Below are positions 34,904-43,625 of a DNA stretch of 53,563 bases, piece after piece. A model generated the notes under the pieces. That model was not told the DNA's origin. It did not search any database and saw nothing but the letters and a program-made list of their open reading frames with translations. Both the position numbers and the translations under genes were made by a program. Each line of letters begins with the position of its first letter. Position 1 is the stretch's first letter. The DNA comes from Lachnospiraceae bacterium. GTDB taxonomy: Bacteria > Bacillota > Clostridia > Lachnospirales > Lachnospiraceae. The stretch spans positions 1 through 53,563 of the forward strand of contig JAFLSW010000014.1 in the NCBI GenBank assembly GCA_022510725.1, in the 5' to 3' direction.

Positions 34904-36355
34904 TTGAAAAAATCGGATAAAACCAAACCCGTAAATATCTATGAAAGTAAAATGAGCGAAAGCCTGGAAGAAAACATGAAATACCTGAATCAGAAGCTGG
35001 CAGTGGATTCCAATTTCGATGTGGTATATCGTGTCATCGAAGTGGGCGGCAGGAGAGCATGCATGTACTTTGTGGACGGCTTTTGTAAGGACGAACTGAT
35101 GATGAAGCTGTTGCAGTATTTCATTTCCATATCGCCTAAGGACATGCCCCAGAGCGCTCATGACATGTCAAAACAGGCTATGCCCTATGTGGAAGTGGAC
35201 CTGCAGGATGATTGGAAGAATATTATCTACTTTATTCTCTCAGGTGTCTTTGCTCTGTTCGTCGACGGATATGACAAATGTATCCTTATTGACTCCCGAA
35301 CTTATCCTGCCAGAAATGTATCGGAACCGGAAAAGGACAAGGTGCTGCGGGGTTCCAAGGATGGTTTTGTGGAAACGATCGTTTTTAATACAGCATTGAT
35401 CAGAAGAAGAATCAGATCGGCAGATCTGAGGATGGAAATGATGAACGCGGGAAAAAGTTCCCAGACGGATATCGTACTTTGCTATATGGATTCTCGTGTG
35501 GACCATGATTTTTTGGATCAGATCAAAAACCGTATCCGCAATATTAAGGTGGATGCCCTGACCATGAACCAGGAAAGTCTGGCGGAATGCCTCTATAGAA
35601 AAGTCTGGTGGAACCCTTTCCCCAAATTTAAATATACGGAGAGACCGGATACGGCGGCAGCACAGGTACTGGAAGGAAATGTGATCATTTTGGTGGACAA
35701 TTCCCCTTCGGTAATGATCGTACCAACCAGCATTTTTGATGTGGTGGAGGAAGCGGATGATTACTATTTTCCGCCTATTACCGGCACATACCTGCGCCTG
35801 TCCAGATTTATCATCGCCATTTTAACCTATGTCATGACTCCCACCTTTTTGCTTTTGATGCAGGAGCCGGGCTATATACCAAAGGGCTTTGAATTCATTA
35901 TGGTAAAGGATGCAATCAATGTTCCTTTGATCTGGCAGTTCCTCATATTGGAACTGGCCATAGACGGTCTGCGGTTAGCGGCCGTTAACACCCCTAATAT
36001 GCTGAGCACCCCACTAAGTGTCATGGCAGCTTTGGTGTTGGGAGAATTTTCCGTTAACAGCGGCTGGTTTAATAGCGAGGTAATGCTTTACATGGCCTTT
36101 GTTGCCATTGCTAACTACACCCAGGCCAGCTATGAGCTTTCCTATGCCCTGAAATTTATGAGGATCATCAATCTGATCCTGACGGCTATATTTGGCTTAT
36201 ATGGATATATTGCCGGCATTTTGATCCTGTTATTTGCCGTTGCCTTTAACAAGACCATATCCGGTCAAAGCTATATCTATCCCATTATACCCTTTAACTT
36301 CCGGAATTTTGTCAGACGATTTTTGAGAGGAAGGCTGCCGGAATCCAAACAATAA
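34904..36355 (+). CDS. GerA-family spore germination protein, SpoVAF-like
   Basis: A 483-residue membrane protein with a soluble N-terminal region (about residues 1-280, including RVIEVGGRRACMYFVDGFCKDE), then four to six membrane spans from about residue 295. The SpoVAF branch of GerA A-subunits is expressed in the forespore and sits in the inner spore membrane. TTG start after AAAAGGAGT. In Bacillus spoVAF ends the spoVA operon; here no spoVA gene is present and it stands alone behind a hairpin. Confidence 0.87.
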   Translation: MKKSDKTKPVNIYESKMSESLEENMKYLNQKLAVDSNFDVVYRVIEVGGRRACMYFVDGFCKDELMMKLLQYFISISPKDMPQSAHDMSKQAMPYVEVDLQDDWKNIIYFILSGVFALFVDGYDKCILIDSRTYPARNVSEPEKDKVLRGSKDGFVETIVFNTALIRRRIRSADLRMEMMNAGKSSQTDIVLCYMDSRVDHDFLDQIKNRIRNIKVDALTMNQESLAECLYRKVWWNPFPKFKYTERPDTAAAQVLEGNVIILVDNSPSVMIVPTSIFDVVEEADDYYFPPITGTYLRLSRFIIAILTYVMTPTFLLLMQEPGYIPKGFEFIMVKDAINVPLIWQFLILELAIDGLRLAAVNTPNMLSTPLSVMAALVLGEFSVNSGWFNSEVMLYMAFVAIANYTQASYELSYALKFMRIINLILTAIFGLYGYIAGILILLFAVAFNKTISGQSYIYPIIPFNFRNFVRRFLRGRLPESKQ

Positions 36356-36364
36356 GATCAACAT

Positions 36365-36393
36365 TTGAAAACCATCACAAAGAATGGTAAAAT
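36365..36393 (+). promoter_or_regulatory. Predicted sigma-A promoter for the GH25-GH3 gene
   Basis: TTGAAA (36365-36370), a 17-bp spacer, extended -10 TGGTAAAAT with the hexamer at 36388-36393. It overlaps the 5' arm of the following hairpin; predicted start near 36400. Confidence 0.7.
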
Positions 36394-36434
36394 GTGCCAT
36401 AGCCTGCATGAAAAATGCAGGATATGGCATTTTT
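36389..36434 (+). terminator. Terminator-like hairpin upstream of GH25-GH3 gene
   Basis: Outer helix AAAA/TTTT, then TGCCATA/TATGGCA, an inner helix CCTGCAT/ATGCAGG and a GAAAA loop, ending in TTTTT. It would terminate spoVAF-like transcripts; RNA started at the overlapping promoter would lack the outer 5' arm. Confidence 0.7.
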
Positions 36435-36454
36435 ACAGGAAAGGAAAAGAAGGA

Positions 36455-38455
36455 ATGGATAAGTTACAGGGGGCATGGAAGAAAATCATCGTAGTTATGC
36501 TTTGCATATTATTTATGGCTTTCCCTATAAGCGGCTGTCAAAAAGAGGATGTGCCGGAAGAGGAAAATCCCTTGGAAGAAACTGTTCTATCGGATAACAA
36601 CGCAATAGAGAAAGCGGACGGGGAACGGTCAGAAGAACCTGTTTCTTTACCGGAACAGAGGATGGTTTCCTTTGTGGATGTGTATGGCAATCGTTATGAG
36701 GCTGCTTTTAACGAGATGGCAGCGGTTCATGAATATCAGCCGGAATACTTTGAACGAAACGGCGCATTTTTTTCTTATCATCAGCCCGGTTATATTTCCC
36801 GGGTAGGAATCGATGTATCTAAATTTCAGGGAAATATTAATTGGGAAAAGGTGGCGGACCAGGGCATCCGATTTGCTTTTATCCGTGTTGGAAACAGGGG
36901 ATATGGTGCCTCCGGCAGTTTAAATACAGACCCTTATTATCTGCAGAACATAGAAGGAGCAAAAAAGGCCGGTATTGATGTCGGAGTTTATTTTTACTCC
37001 CAAGCCATCAGTGAAGAAGAGGCCATAGAAGAAGCAGAGTATGTGCTTACGCTTTTAGATGGTATTTCTTTGGAATATCCTGTTGTCTATGACGCGGAAT
37101 ATGTGATTGAAGATGAGGCCCGTACCGATGGCATGTCTGCAGAGCAGGCTACAAAAAATACCCTCGCCTTCTGCAAAAGGATTGAAGAAGCGGGATATGA
37201 AGCGGTCATCTATGCTACGATGAAATGGGAAGTTTATTCCCTGGAGATGGATCGGATCACACAATATGATATCTGGTATGCAGATTACGAACCCCTTCCT
37301 CAGACACCATATGATTTTACTTACTGGCAGTACACCAATGAAGCAAAAATCGACGGTGTACAGGGACCGGTGGATCTGAATCTGGAGATCATTCCCATAG
37401 AGGAAAAACAGGATGAGATTCTTTCTGATATGACGCTGGAGGAAAAGGTGGCACAGCTGTTTGTGGTCACACCGGAAGCCTTGTCCAAAGATGCCGATGT
37501 ACTTCATGGGACAAGTGGGTTGAGAGAAGGACTGATGCAGTATCCGGTTGGAGGACTTATCTACTTTTCACAACATATTCAGTCTCCGGAGCAGGTAAAA
37601 GGCCTTTTAAAAGCCTCGGATGCATATGGAAGGGAAGCTTCCTATGTACCGCTGTTTCTGGCAGTGGATGAAGAGGGCGGAACCGTGGCACGGGTGGCAA
37701 ATACCCCAGATATGGGTGTAGCAAAAGTAGATGATATGGAAAGGATCGGTGCAGAGGGGAATGAAAACAAAGCTTATGAGACCGGAAAGCAGATCGGTTC
37801 CTATCTGTCAGAACTGGGTTTTAATCTGGATTTTGCGCCGGTAGCGGATACCTTGACAAATCCGGATAACACGGTGGTAAAAAAAAGAAGCTTTGGCTCC
37901 GACCCGGAAACGGTCAGTAAGTTTTCTTTGGCTTACTTAGACGGATTGATGGAAACCGGTGTCATAGGGACGCTGAAACATTTTCCCGGACATGGCAGCA
38001 CAAAAGGCGATACCCACGATGGTTATGCTTATACGGATCAAACCTATGCGCAGCTTATGGCGGCAGATCTGATTCCTTTTCGGAATGGGGCTGACAAAGA
38101 AGTACCTTTTATCATGGCGGGTCATATTTCCCTGCCCAATGTAACAGAACAGGACCTGCCTGCTTCCCTGTCCTATGAAATACTGACGGAGATTTTAAGA
38201 GAGGATTTAGACTATGATGGCATTATCATTACCGATGCCTTAAATATGGGCGCCATTGCAGAGCGTTATTCTTCAGGAGAAGCCTGCGTTCTTGCCCTAG
38301 AGGCAGGTGCCGATATGTTGTTGATGCCTGTGGATTTTGAAAATGCATATGAATCTGTTCTGACAGCAGTAAGAGAGGGCAGATTATCCGAAGAAAGGAT
38401 AAACGAATCCGTCAGAAGAATTTTGTATGTAAAGCTTTCCTATTTGCGCTATTAA
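36455..38455 (+). CDS. Lipoprotein fusing GH25 muramidase and GH3 N-acetylglucosaminidase
   Basis: A 666-residue predicted lipoprotein: signal peptide with lipobox FPISGC (Cys28), an acidic linker, a GH25 lysozyme domain (about residues 117-315) starting RVGIDVSKFQGNINW with the acid pair in VVYDAEY, then a GH3/NagZ domain (about 322-665) with KHFPGHGS, the D-H motif GDTHDG and nucleophile aspartate in IIITDALNMG. One part would cut the MurNAc-GlcNAc backbone and the other remove terminal GlcNAc. The start is the ATG after GGAAAAGAAGG. It probably acts outside the membrane in wall turnover. Confidence 0.9.
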   Translation: MDKLQGAWKKIIVVMLCILFMAFPISGCQKEDVPEEENPLEETVLSDNNAIEKADGERSEEPVSLPEQRMVSFVDVYGNRYEAAFNEMAAVHEYQPEYFERNGAFFSYHQPGYISRVGIDVSKFQGNINWEKVADQGIRFAFIRVGNRGYGASGSLNTDPYYLQNIEGAKKAGIDVGVYFYSQAISEEEAIEEAEYVLTLLDGISLEYPVVYDAEYVIEDEARTDGMSAEQATKNTLAFCKRIEEAGYEAVIYATMKWEVYSLEMDRITQYDIWYADYEPLPQTPYDFTYWQYTNEAKIDGVQGPVDLNLEIIPIEEKQDEILSDMTLEEKVAQLFVVTPEALSKDADVLHGTSGLREGLMQYPVGGLIYFSQHIQSPEQVKGLLKASDAYGREASYVPLFLAVDEEGGTVARVANTPDMGVAKVDDMERIGAEGNENKAYETGKQIGSYLSELGFNLDFAPVADTLTNPDNTVVKKRSFGSDPETVSKFSLAYLDGLMETGVIGTLKHFPGHGSTKGDTHDGYAYTDQTYAQLMAADLIPFRNGADKEVPFIMAGHISLPNVTEQDLPASLSYEILTEILREDLDYDGIIITDALNMGAIAERYSSGEACVLALEAGADMLLMPVDFENAYESVLTAVREGRLSEERINESVRRILYVKLSYLRY

Positions 38456-38512
38456 ATGATATACTTATAGTTACGACACTGTTAACAAAATTCTGGGATG
38501 AGGGGGAAACAA

Positions 38513-39736
38513 ATGAGAAAAAAATTATGGTGTCTACTGTTGGCAGGCATTCTTTTAACGGGACAGGCAGGATGTGCATCCAAGCAGGAAGAAGTGCCTG
38601 ATCAGACCAAATCGGAAGAAAGGGAAGAAGAGAAAGATAAAAAAGATTCCGGGAAATATTCATTTCTCAATACAGATGAGGAGTTTGGATATCAAAACGA
38701 AGCCTATGAAAAATTTCGATTTTTAAAGGCATATCCCGTTGACACGGATTACAGGCAGTTTGTGTTATATCTGCCGGATGAAAATACATTGTGCGAGTAT
38801 TATGAAGTGCCCCAGCCGGAGTTTATTGCCGCCGGCTATGCACAAGGGGTATCGCTCAGGATGATCGTGGATTACAACATTCAGGAAGGCGGGCCCGGCA
38901 GTGAAATGCTGGAGGCTTCCATGGAAGAAAATCTGGACAACTTTTTGCAGGGAGCACTTGGGTATTATTACAGTGAACCGGCGATCACAGTCCGCGATGT
39001 GTCGGAAATGCAAGCGTATGGTGAGAATGGGGCTATCGTTGCCATAACCTATGAATTTGAAAATAACGGACATACTACATTGTTTTACCTGCAGCTTTAT
39101 ATGTTCCGGGATGGAAATACTTTCTATACGGCGGTTGTGGATGTAGATTCGGATCATATCACAGATAAAACGATGGATGTACTGGCAGAAATAGAAGAAT
39201 ATCTGGATGTTGACATTCGTTATGATCAGGACAGCATTTCCATCGTCCGAAAAGAAAACGGACAGCCGTCTGAAAGTATCAATATACAGGATGGTGTGGT
39301 AACAGTCAACACAGGATTTTGGGAATTCGAGCTGCCGGAAGGCTGGGATCAGGTTGACGGAGATAAAGACGGGTATAGCTATGCGCCCGGCGGCATTGCA
39401 GACCTTTCCAACATGATCACTATTTCTGAAATGGGGCCGGGGGATCTGGAATTTTTAGATGAGCTTACCGAAGAAGATAGCGATTATTATATGAGCAATT
39501 TTGTGGGTACCAGGGATATTGATATCAAAGATCTTTCTGTGATCGGATATAAAGATATCGGCTTTGTGTTTTCATATGCCTTATATGAAACAGGATCCGA
39601 TGTATCTTATGCCAAAATATATTTGGTAGAAGATGATGATTTTATATATTCCATCATTGCTGACGGAGAAGGCAATGATGCTGAGGCAGTAAAAGCTGCT
39701 GCTTATATTGTTGAACATGGACGAAAAGCAGAATAG
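38513..39736 (+). CDS. Lipoprotein A of a tandem paralog family
   Basis: A 407-residue lipoprotein (lipobox TGQAGC, Cys21), followed by a charged linker EEREEEKDKKDS. The shared family pattern is FGYQNEAYEKFRFLK, then LYLPDE and later TGFWEFELPEGWDQV and SYAPGG. The two halves look like repeats of one alpha/beta domain (LP...W start, mid beta-strands, C-terminal helix). The start is the ATG after GAGGGGG. Twelve nt before its paralog. No known family recognised. Confidence 0.85.
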   Translation: MRKKLWCLLLAGILLTGQAGCASKQEEVPDQTKSEEREEEKDKKDSGKYSFLNTDEEFGYQNEAYEKFRFLKAYPVDTDYRQFVLYLPDENTLCEYYEVPQPEFIAAGYAQGVSLRMIVDYNIQEGGPGSEMLEASMEENLDNFLQGALGYYYSEPAITVRDVSEMQAYGENGAIVAITYEFENNGHTTLFYLQLYMFRDGNTFYTAVVDVDSDHITDKTMDVLAEIEEYLDVDIRYDQDSISIVRKENGQPSESINIQDGVVTVNTGFWEFELPEGWDQVDGDKDGYSYAPGGIADLSNMITISEMGPGDLEFLDELTEEDSDYYMSNFVGTRDIDIKDLSVIGYKDIGFVFSYALYETGSDVSYAKIYLVEDDDFIYSIIADGEGNDAEAVKAAAYIVEHGRKAE

Positions 39737-39748
39737 AGGGAAGAACAG

Positions 39749-40999
39749 ATGAAGAAAAGATTAGTATGCCTGATGACGGCACTCAGCCTTGCTATAGGTT
39801 TGACAGGATGTGCGCTCAAAGAAAGGGTAGAAACACCTGACAGTATAAAAACGGAAGAAAACAGAATCGCCAACCATCAAAAAGGAAGCGGAGCAGAGGT
39901 TTTTGCGGTCAAAGAGGAAAATGGGGATGGTTTTGGAAGCAAAAAAGAGGAATATGATCGATTCACCTACTTAGAGCCTTATGCGATCAAAGAATTTCCC
40001 GGTGACTATGTTGTGTATGTCCCCAATGCAGAGGATGCCCATGAATTTAACATCGATAAACAGTATATGGTTTCGGGAGAAGGAGAAGGTGTTACACTTC
40101 TGATCATGCTCATTTCAGACATACAGGAGGGAGACCTCTCCTATGGAAGGCTGAATGCTCCTATAGAAGATGTTATCGTCAGCTATGCTGAGACGGCTAT
40201 GGATTTTCTGGTGGCTTTGGATGATGTGGAAGACTATAAAATATCGGAAGTAAATAAGCTGGGAGAAGATAAAGCAACCATGACCATAACCCACTTGCGA
40301 ATGCAGGACGGAGTTCCATCACCTTTCTTTCAGGTGATAGACATGTTTCGGGAAGGCAATGATATGATCACCATTGCGGTTCAGATCGATTCGGAGTTGA
40401 CAACAGGGCATACAGATGCACTGCTGAAAGAAATAGAAGAATATCTGGAAATACCCATTGAGTATGATGAAGAAGCGCTTTTTGCAGCATATGAAGACCT
40501 TGGCGATGAGGGTGTGGATGAAGATCATTCGGAAAGCATTGACACCCAATACCCTCAGACAGTCAGCACGGGATTTTGGGAATTCACCTTGCCGGAAGAC
40601 TGGAAGAAGGTGCCCCAGTCCGATCCCTACTATTATGCTTATTCGCCGACAGGAAGAGAAAACGCCGATACTTTGGTTTCTATTCAGGATTTAGGGCCGG
40701 GAGATCTGGAATACTTAAGTGATCTGGATATGGACGAATTGGAATATGAACTCAATACAGAAACCACTGACGCAGAAGTAGATGTAAGTGATCTTCGCAT
40801 CATAGAAGATAGCAATCTGGGCTATGCTTTTGCCTATTCCCTGCATACCAATGTAAACGGCAACAGTAGCTTTGCAAGGGTATATCTGATTGAATGCAAT
40901 GATCATATCTATATGATCATGGGCATGGGAGATGACGACAATCCTCAGGGAGGGGATGTAGCCGATCATATTTTTGAAACGGCTAAAATAATCAATTAG
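39749..40999 (+). CDS. Lipoprotein B of a tandem paralog family
   Basis: A 416-residue lipoprotein (lipobox IGLTGC, Cys21), paralogous to the gene before it: FGSKKEEYDRFTYLEPY, then VVYVPNAED, FRE-type strand region, STGFWEFTLPEDWKKV and AYSPTG, and the shared phrase GPGDLEYL. AAGAACAG-type weak ribosome-binding site (GGGAAGA) precedes the ATG. Function unknown; probably co-transcribed with lipoprotein A. Confidence 0.85.
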   Translation: MKKRLVCLMTALSLAIGLTGCALKERVETPDSIKTEENRIANHQKGSGAEVFAVKEENGDGFGSKKEEYDRFTYLEPYAIKEFPGDYVVYVPNAEDAHEFNIDKQYMVSGEGEGVTLLIMLISDIQEGDLSYGRLNAPIEDVIVSYAETAMDFLVALDDVEDYKISEVNKLGEDKATMTITHLRMQDGVPSPFFQVIDMFREGNDMITIAVQIDSELTTGHTDALLKEIEEYLEIPIEYDEEALFAAYEDLGDEGVDEDHSESIDTQYPQTVSTGFWEFTLPEDWKKVPQSDPYYYAYSPTGRENADTLVSIQDLGPGDLEYLSDLDMDELEYELNTETTDAEVDVSDLRIIEDSNLGYAFAYSLHTNVNGNSSFARVYLIECNDHIYMIMGMGDDDNPQGGDVADHIFETAKIIN

Positions 41000-41078
41000 A
41001 TGATGTCCGGGCAATAGGAGCAGAAGCATATCTGCTTGGGCATGCGGAAAAAATAGAAGAATGATAAAGGATGATAAC

Positions 41079-41684
41079 ATGAACCGGGAACAGGGATTTA
41101 TTGTGGAAGGATACCAGTTCTTTTCACAAGAAGAAGCAAAAAAGGCAGCACAGGAGCTTGCCAAAATAAAGATTTTGGATGAAAAGCTGGATGATACCAA
41201 TACGGAAATGGTATTGGCATTGTATAAAAAAGCGCGGGAGCAGCAGACTTTTGAAACCCAGATCGGGTTCACCTATTTGAGAAACCTGCAGACTTATCTT
41301 ATTGGGGAGAAAGCCATCGGACCGGAAGAGCTTCCGCTGCCCATCCATTATTCCAAATATAATTGGGAAAAGGAATCTGTCCGTATAAAAGAGGAATACC
41401 GGGCGGAGGAAGAAGAAATCAGAAAAAAAGCGGAAGAACAGGTAAATAAGGCAAAAGAAGCAGCGAAAAAAGCCGGGGATAAAGCCCGTTTCCGTATGAT
41501 CACCATTTGTGTGCTGGTTTTTATGGTGATCGGCATGTTTTTCATTACCCTGACAGGAAACAATGAAAATATTTTAAACTATAAGACTGTGATCACCAAT
41601 CGCTATGCACAGTGGGAACAGGAATTAACAGAACGGGAGGCGGCTATTCGGGAAAAAGAAGCCAGCCTTCAGATGGATGATTGA
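41079..41684 (+). CDS. Coiled-coil single-pass membrane protein
   Basis: A 201-residue protein starting MNREQGFIVEGYQFFSQEEA, with an N-terminal helical domain, a long charged Lys/Glu coiled coil (about residues 105-140), one membrane span (about 143-165, MITICVLVFMVIGMFFITL) and a second short coiled coil outside. The start is the ATG 8 nt after AAGG; an in-frame ATG at 41061 is less likely. The N-terminal pattern recurs in Lachnospiraceae proteins of unknown function. It sits among the lipoprotein paralogs. Confidence 0.8.
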   Translation: MNREQGFIVEGYQFFSQEEAKKAAQELAKIKILDEKLDDTNTEMVLALYKKAREQQTFETQIGFTYLRNLQTYLIGEKAIGPEELPLPIHYSKYNWEKESVRIKEEYRAEEEEIRKKAEEQVNKAKEAAKKAGDKARFRMITICVLVFMVIGMFFITLTGNNENILNYKTVITNRYAQWEQELTEREAAIREKEASLQMDD

Positions 41685-41697
41685 AAGGAGAAAACCA

Positions 41698-42900
41698 ATG
41701 AGAAAGAAATGGTTGTCTTTACTTCTCGTATTGGTTCTTGGAATGGGAATCGTGGGATGTAGTGCAGATAAAACAGAAGAAAGAGTAAAGCCCGATACGG
41801 AAGAAAGCGGCAGTGCCAACAAGAAAGGGACTCCAAAAGATTTCATAAAAAATGACCCGGCAGAAGAGGATGGCTTTGGATATGAAAAGGAAGAATACGA
41901 AAAATTTCGTTATCTGAAACCCCATACTGTCAAAACCAATTGGAAGGATTATGTACTGTATCTGCCGGGAGATGATGCCGATCATACATCCGGAAACAAT
42001 ACCATGGAAGCATGGGGCACGGCAGAAGGCGTTAGTCTGCTCTTACTGGCGAATACCGATGTGAGTTACGACGATGAAGTTGATTATGATCCTTTTGAAC
42101 ACTCACTGGAAGAGAATCTGGAGCATTTCGTCAATATTTTGATGTATGAATCCTCCTATTATGATTCCACATCAAAAATGGAAATGACAGACATCTTTGA
42201 AGAGGGAGATGGTGCTGTCATATATGCCAGCTTTCTACGGGAAATAAATGGAACATATTATCAGGTTTTTGAAGAATATTATATTTTTTATGATGGAGAA
42301 GATTATATTATAGCAGCCGTCATCGTAGAAGGAGACCGTACCACTTCTAAAACAAAAGCTGTATTAAAGGAAATAGAATCCTATTTGGATTATACGATTT
42401 ATTATGATGAAGATGCGCTTCCGGAGATTCCCGAGCAGTCCGGGAAAAATCCGGATGAAGAGACTGACGGCTATGAGTATACCGATTATTGGAAAATATC
42501 CCTGCCTGACGGCTGGAAAAGAATTTCGGATATGTCTTATGAGTATGCCTATGCACCAAACGGCAATAGTGTTTCCGGTGCGATCATCTTTATCGATTAT
42601 CTGGGTGAAGTGGGAGAAGGATTTTTTAAGACGATGGACGCAGATGAACTGGCTGAATCCATGGGAAGTTATTTAGCAGGAAATGATACGGATATTCAAT
42701 TAGACAGTGCAAAAGTGCTGGGAGAGCTTCCGGTCGGATATACCATTATGTTTACCATGTATGACAACGAGACCTATTCCAATATTTACATGGTTGAAGA
42801 TGGGGAGAGGGCCTTTATGCTTACCGGAATCGGAGAACTGGGGGATGAAAGGGTTGCAGAGGCAGCAGAATATATCATAAAACACGCAGAGAAAAAATAA
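41698..42900 (+). CDS. Lipoprotein C of a tandem paralog family
   Basis: A 400-residue lipoprotein (lipobox MGIVGC, Cys21) with FGYEKEEYEKFRYLKPH, YVLYLPGDD, the SKTKAVLKEIESYLDYTIYYDED segment shared with A and B, and the second-half WKISLPDGWKRI and AYAPNG. AAAGGAG precedes the ATG, 13 nt after the coiled-coil gene. It ends 29 nt before a response-regulator gene, tying the cluster to a two-component system. Confidence 0.85.
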   Translation: MRKKWLSLLLVLVLGMGIVGCSADKTEERVKPDTEESGSANKKGTPKDFIKNDPAEEDGFGYEKEEYEKFRYLKPHTVKTNWKDYVLYLPGDDADHTSGNNTMEAWGTAEGVSLLLLANTDVSYDDEVDYDPFEHSLEENLEHFVNILMYESSYYDSTSKMEMTDIFEEGDGAVIYASFLREINGTYYQVFEEYYIFYDGEDYIIAAVIVEGDRTTSKTKAVLKEIESYLDYTIYYDEDALPEIPEQSGKNPDEETDGYEYTDYWKISLPDGWKRISDMSYEYAYAPNGNSVSGAIIFIDYLGEVGEGFFKTMDADELAESMGSYLAGNDTDIQLDSAKVLGELPVGYTIMFTMYDNETYSNIYMVEDGERAFMLTGIGELGDERVAEAAEYIIKHAEKK

Positions 42901-42929
42901 GGATGCAGAAAAATAGTTGGAGGTAGAGC

Positions 42930-43625
42930 ATGGAAGGCATAAAAATTCTCGTAGTTGATGATGAGAGCAGAATGCGAAAGCTGGTCAGAGATTTTTTAGT
43001 CCGAAACGGCTATGAGGTCATAGAAGCCCAGGACGGTATGCAGGCCATTGATCTTTTCTTTGAACAAAAGGATATCAGACTGATCCTATTAGATGTGATG
43101 ATGCCGAAAATGGATGGATGGCAGGTGTGCAGGGAGATTCGAGAGCGTTCCAAGATCCCCATTATCATGCTGACGGCTAAGTCCGATGAACGGGATGAGC
43201 TGCAGGGATTTTCATTGGGGGTGGATGAATATATTGCAAAACCCTTTAGTCCTAAAGTGCTTGTGGCAAGAGTAGAGGCTGTTTTAAGAAGGAGTATGGC
43301 GGGAAGTGCAGAAGAAAGTATTCTGACAGCAGGAAAGCTCCGAGTGGATAAAATGGCCCATATGGTCACTATTGATGGAAAATCCGTGGATCTCAGTTTC
43401 AAAGAATTTGAACTGCTCACCTATTTTATGGAAAACATCGACATTGCACTATCTAGAGAAGTGATTTTAAATCATGTGTGGAATTACGATTATTTTGGAG
43501 ATGCCCGTACCATTGACACCCATGTAAAAAAGTTAAGAAGCAAACTTGGTAAACAGGGCAGTTATATCAAAACGATCTGGGGCATGGGCTATAAGTTTGA
43601 GGTAAGCGATGAAGTACTCCATTAG
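42930..43625 (+). CDS. OmpR-family response regulator
   Basis: A 231-residue regulator: receiver domain with the acidic pocket D10/D11, phospho-acceptor D55 (LLDVMMPKMDG), conserved T and K (MLTAK, YIAKPF), and a C-terminal winged helix (FKEFELLTYFMEN, ARTIDTHVKKLRSKLG). TTGGAGGT ribosome-binding site. Overlaps the histidine-kinase gene by 17 nt. Likely controls the surrounding lipoprotein genes, by position only. Confidence 0.95.
   Translation: MEGIKILVVDDESRMRKLVRDFLVRNGYEVIEAQDGMQAIDLFFEQKDIRLILLDVMMPKMDGWQVCREIRERSKIPIIMLTAKSDERDELQGFSLGVDEYIAKPFSPKVLVARVEAVLRRSMAGSAEESILTAGKLRVDKMAHMVTIDGKSVDLSFKEFELLTYFMENIDIALSREVILNHVWNYDYFGDARTIDTHVKKLRSKLGKQGSYIKTIWGMGYKFEVSDEVLH

Noticed and set aside
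40999-41078. Stem AGCAGA/TCTGCT between lipoprotein B and the coiled-coil gene as a terminator
   Set aside because: Short stem with no T run; the genes may still be co-transcribed.
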